The notes below the pieces were generated by a model. It was not told the DNA's origin. It searched no databases and worked only from the letters and a program-made list of their open reading frames with translations. Shown one piece after another: positions 45,799 to 57,003 of a stretch of DNA of 64,000 nt. The position numbers and the translations under genes are program-made. Source of the stretch: Brachionus plicatilis (taxonomy: Eukaryota; Rotifera; Eurotatoria; Ploima; Brachionidae); contig QEOQ01000121.1 in NCBI GenBank assembly GCA_010279815.1, forward strand, positions 65,491-129,490, given 5' to 3'. Each line of letters starts with the position of its first letter. The first letter of the stretch is position 1.

Positions 45799-47714
45799 TT
45801 ATTCTGATATAAGAATCGGATGATCCTTAAAATAATTGATGGCCCTATTTGCGCCTTCAAACCCAATATTGAACAATGGGTGGGTTCGATTCTTAATAAA
45901 TAATTTAATAAATTAAAAATCTCTGTTATATCTAGACTTACTAATAAGCTTTCATCATTTCCACAAATATTTACTGTATTGTCCATACAATATTGAGATA
46001 CCGATAGTCCTGATAATCCATAGCACGTATGATAATAATCTCGGTTTCTTTTTAGAAATTCATAATCAAATTTTAAAAAATAAGAGACCAAATTATTTAA
46101 ATTAAAAATTAAAAATAATGTTCAAAACACTCTAAGGTATGTAGAAATGTATTTTGGTCTCTTTTGTATTACTATTAAACAATTATTACTTTCCGGGTTT
46201 GTCAATGATTCCGCCATAATTTGCTTGGCAACATACTAAAATATACTCTTGAAGAGCCTCTAAAATTAAAAAAGAAAATTTAATTGTAACAGTCAACGAT
46301 CAGAATTAAAATCCTTAAACAATAAAAATTTGCAAAAATCCGACCTCTGTCAAACAGCCAATTTTGATTGTCCTGAAGATATTCGCTATCTTAAATTTAG
46401 AAGTTTTTGAAGTATTTTTTAAATTTTAAATTAACAAAATTTACCTAATATCAACACAGAATGAATAATTGGAAACATTCCTCCCTGCCAAAAAGAATAG
46501 CAGCTGTCGACCAACTTGTTGGTTCTTCCTTGAAAGCCACCTTCGAACTTCATTTGTTTGTTAACAAGCCAATACTATTGGAAAATTTTAAAATAGTCTA
46601 ACTACCATTTAAAATCTACCGTGAGCTTTTCAATATCGCATTTTTTTTCTTTACCCAAAAGCTTAAGTGCTGCAAGTGCACAAAAACTGTAGCCTCCATG
46701 GGCCTCATTGAACGGAGTTGCACCAAAACCACCTTCATAAGTTTGACAGCTGTTGGAAAAAGATTTAAGATTTAGAAAGTCAATTTCAAATAATATACCT
46801 TAAGATCCATTCAATGACCTTATCAAATAACTTTGGTTCAAATTGCTCTAAGTTGCACAATTTTGCCACACTTATGGCACAATAGGCTCCTCTGGTACGA
46901 AATTTTATTTTTTAAATTTAATCATGAACAAATAAATACCGAACATCTTCTTCTCCATCGGTGTGCATACGCATCGCTCCATTATCTAATATCAAAGACT
47001 TGATCCATGACAATAATGGTTTTAGCTTTAAAAAAAAATTAAAATATTTTTCAAATTTTGTTAATTTAATTCTACTTTGATAATTTTTAGGGCTCTATCA
47101 GAATTTAAATTACATAAAGCATTCACAGCTGCGTAAGTTGTTGCTAGATGAGAAATTTGTCCCGGTCCACCGCCAAAGCCTCCGGTCTCGTTTTGACAGG
47201 TGTCCAGAAATTTTGCTACCCTAATTTAAAAAAATCACTTTATTAAAATTCTCAAAGCAGTTGAATTACTCATCAATTAGTTCTTCACTAAAATCAGTGT
47301 TTAAAAGATACAAAGAATGCAAGATCCAGTAGCAAATCCAAGGCTGGCTTGAATCTAAACACTATTCTTTTTTAATATCAAATGTCTAAATAAAATAAAT
47401 TAATTTAAATTTACCTCAAAAGATGATGGCAAATTTCTGATTCCTCGTTGAAGAAACTTACTGTGAAAATTTTTGTCCAGAAAGGGCAATCTTCGCAACA
47501 AATAAGTCAAGTTTAAAAAATTTAAAGATTATGTCTACTCAGAGTCCTTGAGATAATTTTTTATAAACTTCTCAAAACATTTGCGGACAAGTTCTTCCGT
47601 ATTTATTTGCTCTTTTGTAGTATGAGTTTGATCGTCGGTTTTTTTAGGAGTCATTAGGCTAAAAAAATTATCTTCCGCTAGAAACCTCATATTTTCACGA
47701 GCAGTTAAATTCAT
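45799..47714 (-). CDS. fntb: Protein farnesyltransferase beta subunit
   Basis: Twelve exons (47539-47714, 47415-47490, 47270-47361, 47076-47220, 46940-47025, 46799-46891, 46620-46749, 46445-46574, 46345-46389, 46190-46259, 45942-46047, 45799-45891) give 413 residues; human FNTB has 437. With the alpha subunit it transfers farnesyl from farnesyl diphosphate to the cysteine of CaaX proteins in the cytosol. The alpha-alpha barrel repeats are evident: ECLDSSQPWICYWILHSL, ETGGFGGGPGQISHLATTYA, EGGFGATPFNEAHGGYSF, FEGGFQGRTNKLVDSCYSFW and YGGIIDKPGKNRDYYHTCYG. The zinc ligands are present: Asp and Cys in LVDSCYSFW and His in NRTHPLFNIG. Exon 3 uses the acceptor AATAG|TGT, giving ECLD; a nearer AG would break the frame. 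Introns are about 45-95 bp, and all phases close. Transcribed divergently from the ankyrin gene. Confidence 0.95.
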
Positions 47715-47880
47715 TTTGATAAATGTTTTAGAGCGTTTTTAAATTCCCTGATTATTTTATATTTAGAATTTTGTAGTCACGTGACCAAAAATAAGAACTA
47801 ATTATACTAGAAATTCTATTCATATTTAAATTTAAATTTAGTCAAAATAATAAAAAATGAGCCAAGTATTTTTTTAAAAA
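47715..47880. promoter_or_regulatory. Compact bidirectional promoter with a GTCACGTGAC palindrome
   Basis: Only 166 bp separate the start codons of FNTB (minus) and the ankyrin gene (plus). A perfect 10 bp palindrome, GTCACGTGAC, lies at 47776-47785, about 62 bp from the FNTB ATG. It contains the CACGTG E-box core bound by bHLH-ZIP factors such as USF, MITF/TFE and Max. It is the least AT-rich part of the gap. The regulatory role is inferred from position and motif. Confidence 0.55.
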
Positions 47881-49262
47881 ATGAAAACAAAAAATAAATC
47901 TTATAACAATGAATCGATGATCCGAGCCGTCAAAGACAAAAATTTGCAGAAACTCAAAAATATTCTCGAAACTTCAAAATGCAGTTTGAATTACTCGAAT
48001 AAAGTAGGTAAATTATATTTTATCTACTTCACTCTAGAGTTTGGTTTAATATTGAAAATATTTTCCTTTTAAAAACAAAAAAAATAAACTTTTTATTTAA
48101 TTTTTCGTAAAAAAAAAAAAATTTTTTAAATTTTAATCTTAAATTTTTTACTTCCGTAAAAAGGATGGCATGAACGCTCTTCATCTAGCAACTTCAAATA
48201 ACGATTTGGAAATGGTCAGCTACCTGATAAATCAAAAAGTAGACCTAGATTCACGATCAAATTTGAATCGAACCGCATTACACTATGCCTGCCAAGGTGG
48301 CTACCTGGACATAGCCTCATTGTTGGTTGAGAACAATTCTGATGTAAACGCAATTGACTTTTTGGACATGACACCCTTGCACATGTGTGCTGAAAAAAAT
48401 AACAATCAAATAGCCAAAATATTATGCAAAAGCAAAAATATAAAATTGGATACATATGATAGATTCAATCGAACCAGTTATTCAATAGCCAGATCAAACA
48501 AAAATTCCGAGTTGATAAAAATACTTGAAGATCTTAAAAATGAATTAAATAAAGAGAAAAAATATGAGGTGAACAATACAGATTTGGATCTAAGCACTCA
48601 ATTATCTGAATTTTACAAAAAAAAAAGTTTTGCTCGACCGATCAGCCGATCGACTAAAGAGAAAATTTCTAATTTTTACGCCGAATCTTTACCTGAAAAG
48701 ACCTTGCCATCATGTTCTGCTAAAAGCTCAAAATCAAAGCCCAAATATTGTTCAGTTGAATCAAATGAAAGTTCATCAGATAGTGATTGTCATCACGACA
48801 TTAATAAAAAGAAAAAACTAAGCTCTTCACCAAATTTTGTAGATAATAATTTAAATTGGATGACTAATCAGTCAAATATAGATATTTCAAATGTGGAACT
48901 TTCGCTTACAGGTAATTTTTTTTTAAACTTGATATATTTTTTTTCGATTTTAAGGCTTACTTTAGAGGCGGGCAAATTAACATTGGATTATTTGAATAAA
49001 ATTGATCCTATCGGAGATGAACAGGTTTATTGAAACAAAAAAAAACAAGATCAAGTTAAAATTTAAAATTTTTTAAAACTTTTAGCGTCTTCTAATGAAG
49101 TTGATGAGTGACTTGGAAAATGATGAAAAAGATGAAATAAATGATATGATTGTTGACGAAGAGGATCAAAATTTGGAGAAAAATTTTTTCAATTTGATCA
49201 AAGATACAGATCAAGATGATGTGGACAATTATAAAATTTTTGATAATTTTTCATTTTCTTAA
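47881..49262 (+). CDS. Ankyrin-repeat protein with acidic C-terminus
   Basis: Four exons (47881-48003, 48164-48911, 48966-49024, 49086-49262) give 368 residues. Three to four ankyrin repeats span about residues 42-155: MNALHLATSNNDLEMVSYL, RTALHYACQGGYLDIASLL, MTPLHMCAEKNNNQIAKIL, then a weaker RTSYSIARSNKNSELIKIL. A Ser/Lys-rich linker follows (STKEKISNFYAESLPEK, SSDSDCHH). The C-terminus is strongly acidic (DLENDEKDEINDMIVDEEDQ). The repeat arrangement is reminiscent of GABP beta, including the aberrant last repeat, but I see no GABPB-type leucine zipper, so the orthology is unproven. Exon 3 uses the acceptor CTTTAG|AGG; the AG 11 bases upstream would give an in-frame stop. It shares a promoter region with FNTB. 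Confidence 0.8.
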
Positions 49263-50275
49263 AAAAAAACAAATTAATTTATCTGCCAATTTTATTTTTT
49301 TTTAAATAATTATTATTCATAGAATAAATAATTTAATAACATACTATGCTCATTTTAATAATTAGAAATAAGAAATTTCACAAAATTTGATATTATTTTA
49401 TATTTTATTAAACTTTAAATTTAACAAAAATGGCATGGATATTTCATTAAACAATAAGCCTACGAGAAAATCTAATTTAAACCCTAATCATGCCTTAATT
49501 TTTTTTTCTGTTTTCAATTTAAAAATTGATATATTTAGTCTATGAAAAAAAAAAACTTATTTTAATTGTATGAATTTTAAATTTTTTATTAAATTCATAT
49601 TTATGACTTGAACGGACTCTGAGTTTGGCCAATATTTATCTCATTATTTCAGGGAAAAATTAAAATGCTTTGAATTCTGTTTAATCTTTCTGTGAAAATT
49701 TAAATTTTTTTATAAAAGATATTTAAATGATATTGTAATTTTTTGTATTTTCTAAAATCATAATTATAAACATAATTATTAAATATTATTAAAATAGCGA
49801 AATTTTTATTAAAAAAAGCAGTATCAAAAAATTATTTGCCCATAATCCATGCAAGATCCCAAATTTCAATCATTCCCTTGTATCTTTGAATACTTGTCTT
49901 TGACTATGACAATTTATTATTATTAATAAATTTCTTAACTTTTGCAACATACTGTATAGTATCTAGTATAATTTACTCCAATATTTTAAAAATTATTTGT
50001 ATCTTATTTAATTAATTTATACTTTTTTGATGTTAAATGTATCAAACTGTATCAACATTTTACTAGATTTTCAATTAAATTATTAATAATATGTAAAAAC
50101 CCACATGATTTTTTGATTAATTAATTAATAATTGATATTTAATTATAACATCTATTAAAACATCAATTTCCAATTACTATAAAATTGATGAAATTATTTT
50201 ATAAATCTGAATTAATTTTTTTGTGAAAAAATTATCTTCTGAGCCAAAATAGTTTAAAATTAAAAAACTAAAAAA

Positions 50276-50416
50276 ATGAGCGAAAGTGAGGCATCAACTA
50301 CTCAAATTCAAGTTCCACTTTATCAAGCAACAAATGGTCAATATACTAATGATGTAAACGAAAGAATAAAGAATTAATCGGCTCCAAAATATTCAGAGGA
50401 AACGCAAAAGACAAAA
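50276..50416 (+). CDS. Possible small two-exon gene
   Basis: An ATG at 50276 opens 31 codons beginning MSESEASTTQIQVPLYQATN, whose composition looks more coding-like than the surroundings. A GTAAAC donor at 50367 and a TTCAG acceptor ending near 50395 would bound an intron shorter than 50 bp. The joined frame ends in a basic RKRKRQKL shortly before a stop near 50425. Without splicing, the frame stops at 50377. No family is recognised, and boundaries are approximate. Confidence 0.2.
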
Positions 50417-50743
50417 ATTATAATGGAAAGAGAAATAACAGTGACAAGAAATATTTAATTATAATATATGGTTTTGTCTCTCATTATTTTTTTATCTTAT
50501 TTTTTTTTATTTTCGGATACCAAAATAATTAAATAATATATTAATATATTAAATTAGATTTTAAATACTAAAATCATTTGTTTAGATAAAAAATTAATTT
50601 GTAGCCTTTTGTATATTTAAAAAATGAGACCTTCTGTTATAAATTTTTGGCATAAATTTATTTTGAATAACCGCTTAATTTTTCATTTAATTAAATATTA
50701 TTTAAAATTAAAATTATCTTTGTATTTTATTTAAAAATATTAA

Positions 50744-51032
50744 AATATCAAATTAGAATTAAAAAATATTTGAATTTTAAATTTTTGAATGACTAATAGG
50801 GTTGACCAACAATTCTAATTTCTGTATTTGTAAAATATATTTTAAAATATCAGAGCTGGGGTACGGAGGGAGTGCAGCCTCCTCTAAAGTAAGGCGCCTT
50901 TTAAACATGTCTACTAAAATTATTTCACATGCAAAATTTAAACTCCTCCATACAAATCTTACAACATGGCGATGATTTTCGCCCCAATACAACCATTAAA
51001 AGACTAAAAAGTATTTTTTATATATAGTTGTG
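50744..51032 (+). repeat. Repeat block order A-B, copy 1
   Basis: Block A (50744-50822) contains TTTTTGAATGACTAATAGGG and has short inverted ends AAATTAGAATT...AATTCTAATTT. Block B (about 50935-51032) contains ACAACATGGCGATGATTTTC and TTTTATATATAGTTGTGAA. Both blocks recur at 52898-53087 on the same strand but in the order B then A. Confidence 0.7.
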
Positions 51033-51763
51033 AAACTTTCTTTATTTGTGATCAAAGTTGAAATAAATCTCAAATTATTGTTCGTAAGTTATTTATTTTT
51101 TTTTCCAAAGAATCCTGCTTGAGAGTGGATTTTTTCCGATCTTATTAAAAATATTTACCCAATTTTAATTTCAATTTTTTTTTAAATTTCTTAAATTTTT
51201 TTAATTTATCAGTTTAAATAATAAGCTTTCTAAAGTTTTTGAGAATATAATATTGATTACTTACTAATATTATTTAATGTTAGAATATTTCTTCAACTTT
51301 CTTGTTTGCTATTTCTTTCTTTAGTTAAGTTTACCACACTAATGACTTTTTCAAAAGATGTACTTCCAAGGTTGTTCCGATATAAACCTTAGATTATTTA
51401 TTTTTTTTGTTCTTTTTGCTGTTTTTTTCTTATTTTAGAAACAAATTAAAATAAGTTAATTAAATTAAAATGCGAATAAATATGAGGTTACGAGAGAATC
51501 GAGTAATTAAGCTATAAATTAATGGTTCATAGAAAATGGACAATTATTTAATATGAGAACTGTAAAGGGTAACATTTGGAGTAGGCAAGTTTTTTGCATC
51601 TTTCCTGAATAGTATCTAGAATATATTTGGTAAGCAATTGACTATTTGACAGGTGGAAAGAAATTATTGAGTTTGTTCTACCCTATCCCCTTGTTTAGCG
51701 ACGCATGCTTTAATACCATGAGTAGGATATTTGGTGCATGGTCTAACATAGACTTCACAATGC

Positions 51764-52690
51764 TAAATTTTTTATTTTAAAAGTCCTATGGGTCACATAG
51801 TCGATACATATTAAAAACGTAGCGTTTATAATAGAAATTCAAATAGAAAAGCAGAGCTTCAAAAAAAATCGTTGTAAACAACTGGCGTACTAACACTTGT
51901 TGAAGTTTTTTGTATATTTACACCAAATATTCCCCAGTGTATATCATCAGCACAAATCCCATTAGTTATAATGATGGTTCGAAACGATCCACCAATATAT
52001 AGTCAGAATAATAATATTCCCATTGTTGTCGGTACACAGCAGGGTCACACCGTTCAACGTTTGCCATTGCAAGATATACCAATACAACAAAATATACAAA
52101 ATAATTGGGAATATTTGGTGTAAATATACAAAAAACTTCAACAAGTGTTAGTACGCCAGTTGTTTACAACAAGAATGGTTCAGTTAGAAAGCCACTAGGA
52201 AGAAAGAAAGGTTCTACGAATAAATCGAAAAAATAATTTTTTTTTTTAATTTTTTTATTCTCTTTTTTGTCTTAAATTTTTTAATTTAAATGCCGGGTCA
52301 ATTATTAAAATTAAACTTTTTTAATAATAATAATAATAATAATAATATATATAAGCTACAGCAAGACTAGCTTGCGGAGATGGCCTACTAGGAGGTCACC
52401 TATGGTAGCTCCTTGCACATAACACATAGAAAAGTACTGAAAAAAGAAATCCTGTTTAAATTTTTAAGTTTTTTTTTTTTATATTTTTAATATTTTTTTT
52501 ACCATAACTCTAACGTCGCATCTTTAAAAAAAACTCAATGAATATTTTTTATATTTAATTTTTTTTAAAGTTTAAAACCCCGAGTCTCTAATAAAGATTT
52601 TTTTTGAAGCTCTGCTTTTCTATTTGAATTTCTATTATAAACGCTACGTTTATGTGACCCATAGGACTTTTAAAATAAAAATTTTAAAAT
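51764..52690. mobile_element. Doubly palindromic element enclosing a transposon coding relic
   Basis: The outer arms 51764-51870 and 52600-52690 are reverse complements, sharing AGCGTTTATAATAGAAATTC and AAAAGCAGAGCTTC. An inner inverted pair, 51871-51934 and 52110-52170, shares CAACTGGCGTACTAACACTT. Between them are two open stretches on the plus strand. One (51971-52123) contains MMVRNDPPIYSQNNNIPIVV. The other (about 52105-52235) ends KPLGRKKGSTNKSKK at a stop and has an AT-hook-like core. Part of the second frame is duplicated in inverted orientation in the left inner arm. I do not recognise the superfamily. Confidence 0.6.
52319..52440 (-). mobile_element. Putative LINE 3' terminus with ATT microsatellite tail
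   Basis: On the minus strand a GC-containing block (GGTGACCTCCTAGTAGGCCA and GCAAGCTAGTCTTGCTGTAG) leads directly into an (ATT)n run at 52347-52322. CR1/L2-type LINEs commonly end in such microsatellites. No reverse transcriptase frame is attached. Confidence 0.35.
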
Positions 52691-52897
52691 TTTTTTAGTT
52701 TACTAAAAGCTACATTATCAATTTAATTTATATTACCCTTAATATTGTGCACTTTATAGTAAAAATTTTTCAAAAAATTAATCAAATTAAATTCGAAATT
52801 TTTTAATTAATTAACTACTATTAAGCAATAGATTAATTTTGAATAATTCGAGTAAAAAACACAGTAACTATGTCTACTTAATTAATTTGAAAGGCAA

Positions 52898-53087
52898 AAC
52901 TTAAACTCCTCACAACCTCGTATACAAATCATATAACATGGCGAAGATTTTTGCTTCAATAAAAACATTTAAAAAACTGAAAAGTATTTTTATATATAGT
53001 TGTGAATAAAATATCAAATTAGAATTAAAAAATATTAGAATTTTAAATTTTTGAATGACTAATAGGGTTGACCGACAATTCTAATTT
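52898..53087 (+). repeat. Repeat block order B-A, copy 2
   Basis: Block B (about 52898-53007) and block A (53009-53087) match the blocks at 50744-51032 with few differences and in the same orientation, but here B precedes A without a gap. This suggests the true repeat unit is B-A and that the first locus spans parts of two adjacent units. Confidence 0.7.
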
Positions 53088-53257
53088 TTAAAGTTAATTT
53101 TTGCGAGAGTCAAAGTCAAGTCTTAAGTTTGCAAATAATTTTTTAATGCTCAAGTTCAAAATTAAAAAACTTCAAATCAGACTGAATTTTTTATTTTTGA
53201 AAACAAAATTAAATTGATTTTAACCGATATTAAACTATTTTAGATTCTTGATATTTT

Positions 53258-54455
53258 TCACTGATTAGCTGGAACTTCATAAACATTTATGGAACGATCT
53301 TCGGACACACTGACAATATTTGTGGCTGAAGGATTGTATCTAACTCCCCAAACCTGATCTTGATGTTCATAAAATGTATGAACACACTTTAATTTTTCTC
53401 TATCCCAAACTTTGACTGTTCTATCTGATGAACTTGAGACAAAATGTATGTTGTCAGGTGAAAAAGCAACATTCAGCACCCAAGATCCGTGTCCACTTAG
53501 TGTTCCAGTTACTTTGGCATTTTGACTAAGGATAAAATTTAAAATAAAACAATAAAATAAAAAAATAATCCTTTCTACTTACACATCAAATACTTTTATG
53601 TAATTGTCATCAGATCCTGTGCACAGAACCTGAGAATTCGGTGAGAAGGCCAAAGATCTAATCGGCATAGCATGTCCCTCAAAAGAATGCAGCAATTTGT
53701 TTGCCTCTAAGTCATAGATATATACAAATCCATCGATGGAACCACATGCAAGATATTTTCCATCAGGACTCTGAGAAAAATTATTTAGGGTTCAACAAAA
53801 AAAAATTCAATAAAATTATTACATATGAAATGCTCATGGTAAATTTTCCTTTTTCATCAACTTGAAAATTTGTCTCTTTTTTACCAGTATCCAAATTAAA
53901 CACATTAACTTTTCCCGAATAGCTTCCTGAAGCTATATTTTTACCATCAGGAGAAAAGGAGACTGTCCATGCATCAGCTGGAGACGCGTCTATGGTTTTG
54001 ATCGGCTTACCAGATTCAACATCCCATATTCTAATCATGGCATCCAAGGAGCTAGAAGCAATGAGTAAAAAAGTTAAGGACACACAAAATATAGCTAATA
54101 ATTATTTAATTTATATTTTTAATTGATAAAGGATATTTGATCCAGTGTTGTTTATGTCAACTGAAACAACGCCTAGTTGATGTCCTTCGCAAGTGTGTCG
54201 CAATTCTAAATTTTCTCTTTGCCAAGACCAAATTTTAATTTTGTCATCCACTGAGCCAGTTGCGATTATTTCGATGTTTTCTTTTTCAAATTTTGACCAA
54301 GCGCAGCACCAAATGCCATCCTCATGGGCTTGTTCTTTTCGAAATTTTCGAGCATACTTTTAAATAAAAATTAAGACTTTAAGAAATGTAAATTCAATGG
54401 AAATGAATGGATGGCCAAAATTACAAAACCATTTGCTTACTAATAAACGAGGCAT
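53258..54455 (-). CDS. wdr61: WDR61/SKI8, WD-repeat subunit of the SKI and PAF1 complexes
   Basis: Five exons (54441-54455, 54137-54356, 53823-54064, 53583-53770, 53258-53525) give 310 residues; human WDR61 has 305. It is a seven-bladed beta-propeller serving the cytoplasmic SKI RNA-decay complex and the nuclear PAF1 complex. Matching blocks are [94 protein letters not shown] and HEHQ-like [15 protein letters not shown]. The first exon is five codons (MPRLL). Intron 2 (54065-54136) has AT-AC ends; only this choice joins SVDINNTGS to IIASSSLD with the family spacing. The other introns are GT-AG of 84, 52 and 57 bp. All phases close. The transcript from the stop at 53258 leads into the repeat region. 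Confidence 0.95.
54065..54136 (-). other. AT-AC (U12-type, minor spliceosome) intron in WDR61
   Basis: On the minus strand the intron begins ATATCCTT at 54136, which is the exact minor-spliceosome 5' splice site consensus. TCCTTAAC at 54080-54073 is the exact U12 branch-point consensus. The intron ends TTTTTTAC at 54065, about 9-10 bases after the branch adenosine. It is 72 bp long and in phase 1. No GT-AG alternative restores the WDR61 protein across this point. Confidence 0.92.
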
Positions 54456-55904
54456 GCTATGAAAATTTTTTACTCAAATTGAATTTTTTAAAAATAAATT
54501 TAAGTTCTTTTATTTGGACTAAAGTTTAGATAAATTTAAATTCAGATCACATTTTTTAGGTGCAGTTTATTGTTTACTGCCTTTTGTATTCAAAGTAGCC
54601 ATCAGAATGTTGAATTTTTAAATAGAGTAAAAAGTGTTTATTTGTCTGATACCTGAGGCTAAGTGTGATCAAGACTAGTACATTTATAGATTTGAATTTT
54701 TAAAAAGGCATAGAACAAAAATTTAATTTTATTTCGAATTGAACGACTTTAAATTTTTGATTTAAAGAATTTAATATTTTGGTACTTTCAGCCTAAGATT
54801 ATTTTTGTTTATTTGAACATAGACTTTATTTTTTACCAATAAACATTTTAGCATTTAAAAAGCCGTAACAGATTTGGAATCAAAGATGAACAATTATTTC
54901 CTTAATAAATTACTATTTGACAGTAGTTATAATCCAACCAGTAAAAAATTAAAAAACTTTTAAAAATTCAAATGAGAATGATATCGTTTAAAATTATGAA
55001 AAATATGATCAGATCTAGAATGAAAGAATAGCACAAGTATGATCTTTTAATGGAACAACAACAATTGGTAACTTTTATTCTATAGCAAATGAGGCAAATG
55101 AAGTTTTTGATCAAATTAAAATAAAATACTTAGAAATAATATAAAAAAGTTTTTAAGTAATTTTTGAATTTAAATTTTATTTAAAAATTTAAATTTTGAA
55201 ATTAAAATTAAATTTTTAACTGATTTTTTTTAAATTTAAATCAATTTAGCACTCAAAAACCGAAGAAATTTTTTCGACTCTTTTTGGTACTTATTTTGGT
55301 TGTTGTTACAAAAATTTAGTCTTTTTTAGTAATTTTTTTTCCTTCAAAACTAAAATCAAAAACATATCATAAATAATTAATTTTGATTACAAAATAAATT
55401 TTTTTCATGCTAAAAAAAAAGTATACGTCAAACCCGGAGAGGGTTTTTTGGACCCTCCATAAATATTGTCTTTTTTTTGTAAAATAAATCAAAGACATTG
55501 CTAATTATGGTTTTGATTCCCAACTCTACTTCTCTAATTCCCAGAATAAATAATAACTTTTTTAACCATATCTCGATGAAAAGCTCTTGATCTTCTTAAT
55601 AATGGGGATGATAATTAAAATGATTATCAGGAAAATGATTAATTTGACAATGATTTTGAATAAGAAATGGAAACATCAAATCAACCTTATACTTCTTATG
55701 ACTCAGATGAAGACTCAGATAATAAATATCCTGAATAAGGAGAAACTAATAATGAAAAAACTTAGAAAAAAAGGACTATAGTTATCGAATGAATGACGGA
55801 GAAGAGACAAGTCTCAGAGAAAAGATAAATTTCTAATCAGAAAGTAAAGCCAATAAGCTATGCTAAGCATAAAAAAATGAGACAAAACAGTCAGCATTTT
55901 GACT

Positions 55905-55985
55905 TATAGTAGTAGTAGTAGTAGTAATACTGCGTGGATCTTGTCCACAAGCTGCAACGTAGTAACGTCCAGCTATAGCAGTAAA
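55905..55985 (-). mobile_element. Putative LINE 3' terminus with ACT microsatellite tail
   Basis: On the minus strand, CTGGACGTTACTACGTTGCA and TGTGGACAAGATCCACGCAG run into (TAC)n at 55926-55908. The layout matches the terminus at 52319-52440 but with a different repeat. There is no attached coding frame. Confidence 0.35.
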
Positions 55986-57003
55986 AATTTCAAAATTTAA
56001 GTCTTAGTCTTTCTATATAAATAATTTAACACTGATAAAAACCAAATAGAATATTGTACCTAGAAAAACTAATAATATAAAAAAAAAAAAATATAAAAAC
56101 TATAAATGAAATAGAAATAATAACGATCTATATTTAAAACTTAGAAATTTTCAAAAAAAATGAAATGCATGTAAATAAAAATTAGTTTCATTTTTTTCTA
56201 AGTTTTAAGGCCGCGCTTAAATCATTTTTCATAATTTTTATAAAAAAAAATGATTTAAAATTCATTTTTTTAATTTTTAATATTTTCTATTTTTTCCAAT
56301 TTTAGTCCCAGCGTCTAAACCAAAATCCTAAGATTAGATTTATCATTGTCCTTAATAATAGATGCCGCATAAAATTTCAAATTTTATTTTACAGCGCAGC
56401 TTTATTTTTTAATTCTTAGCAATAAAAGCCGCACTTAAAACCAAAGAGACCGGATAAATGCACGGGTTAATCAATAGGGTTGGGTTAACATGGGAGAGAT
56501 GGTACGGGATGCATGCACTTAAAATCAATTTTGGGTTTAACTGCATGCAATACCGCGCAAGGGTATACGGTAATTGTTTAAAGTTTAGAAAAAAAAATGG
56601 ATGATTTAACAAATTTGTATTATGAATGTCAGGTTATATTTATTTGGAAGAGCAATTCAAAGCTTGTAACATTTTAAAAATGTATTTGTCATTTGGACTT
56701 TTTGAAATTATTTTAACTACTCAAAACCATTCAAACAATTTTCTTAATAAACTATTAAAAAAATCAATCTTTTTCCGATTTTACTTTTGATAAAACTTTA
56801 GTTTTTTTTTAAATTTATCTCACTTGATAGCATTTAATAGATAAATGAATTAATTATAATTCTTTTTGAATTAATTATCTACATTTTAGTATTTTTTCTA
56901 ATATTTTTTAATTAATAAATTTTTGTATTTTTTGTCTAATTCGTACATGTCGAAATTTAGGATATCTGACCAAATTATTGATGTCGATGTTGTCCAAAAT
57001 TTA

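Larger units (their letters stand above)
49263..53257. other. 4 kb repeat-rich region between the ankyrin gene and WDR61
   Basis: The region contains a Tc1/mariner-like terminus at 49936-49959, a small possible gene at 50276-50416, two diverged copies each of two short repeats (50744-51032 and 52898-53087) and the palindromic element 51764-52690. The other parts are AT-rich and empty. Confidence 0.6.

Noticed and set aside
45756..46091. Continuous 111-residue frame as the FNTB C-terminus
   Set aside because: A 49 bp GTAAGT...TTAAG intron (45892-45941) lies inside it. Only the spliced frame gives the conserved NRTHPLFNIG block with the zinc-binding histidine.
47336..47361. FNTB exon 3 starting at the AG nearest to SSQPW
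   Set aside because: That acceptor breaks the frame. The AG 12 bases upstream restores phase and gives ECLDSSQPW, as in the family.
48955..48965. Earlier AG acceptor for ankyrin gene exon 3
   Set aside because: It leads to an in-frame TAG after three codons, while the next AG gives an open, phase-consistent exon.
54120..54136. GT-AG intron or retained sequence at the WDR61 AT-AC site
   Set aside because: Reading through gives a stop shortly after ILYQLKI, and no GT donor nearby joins SVDINNTGS to ASSSLDA with correct length and phase.
55587..55781. Met/Ile/Lys-rich 64-residue frame
   Set aside because: It is low complexity and frame-ambiguous, with no supporting neighbour or motif.
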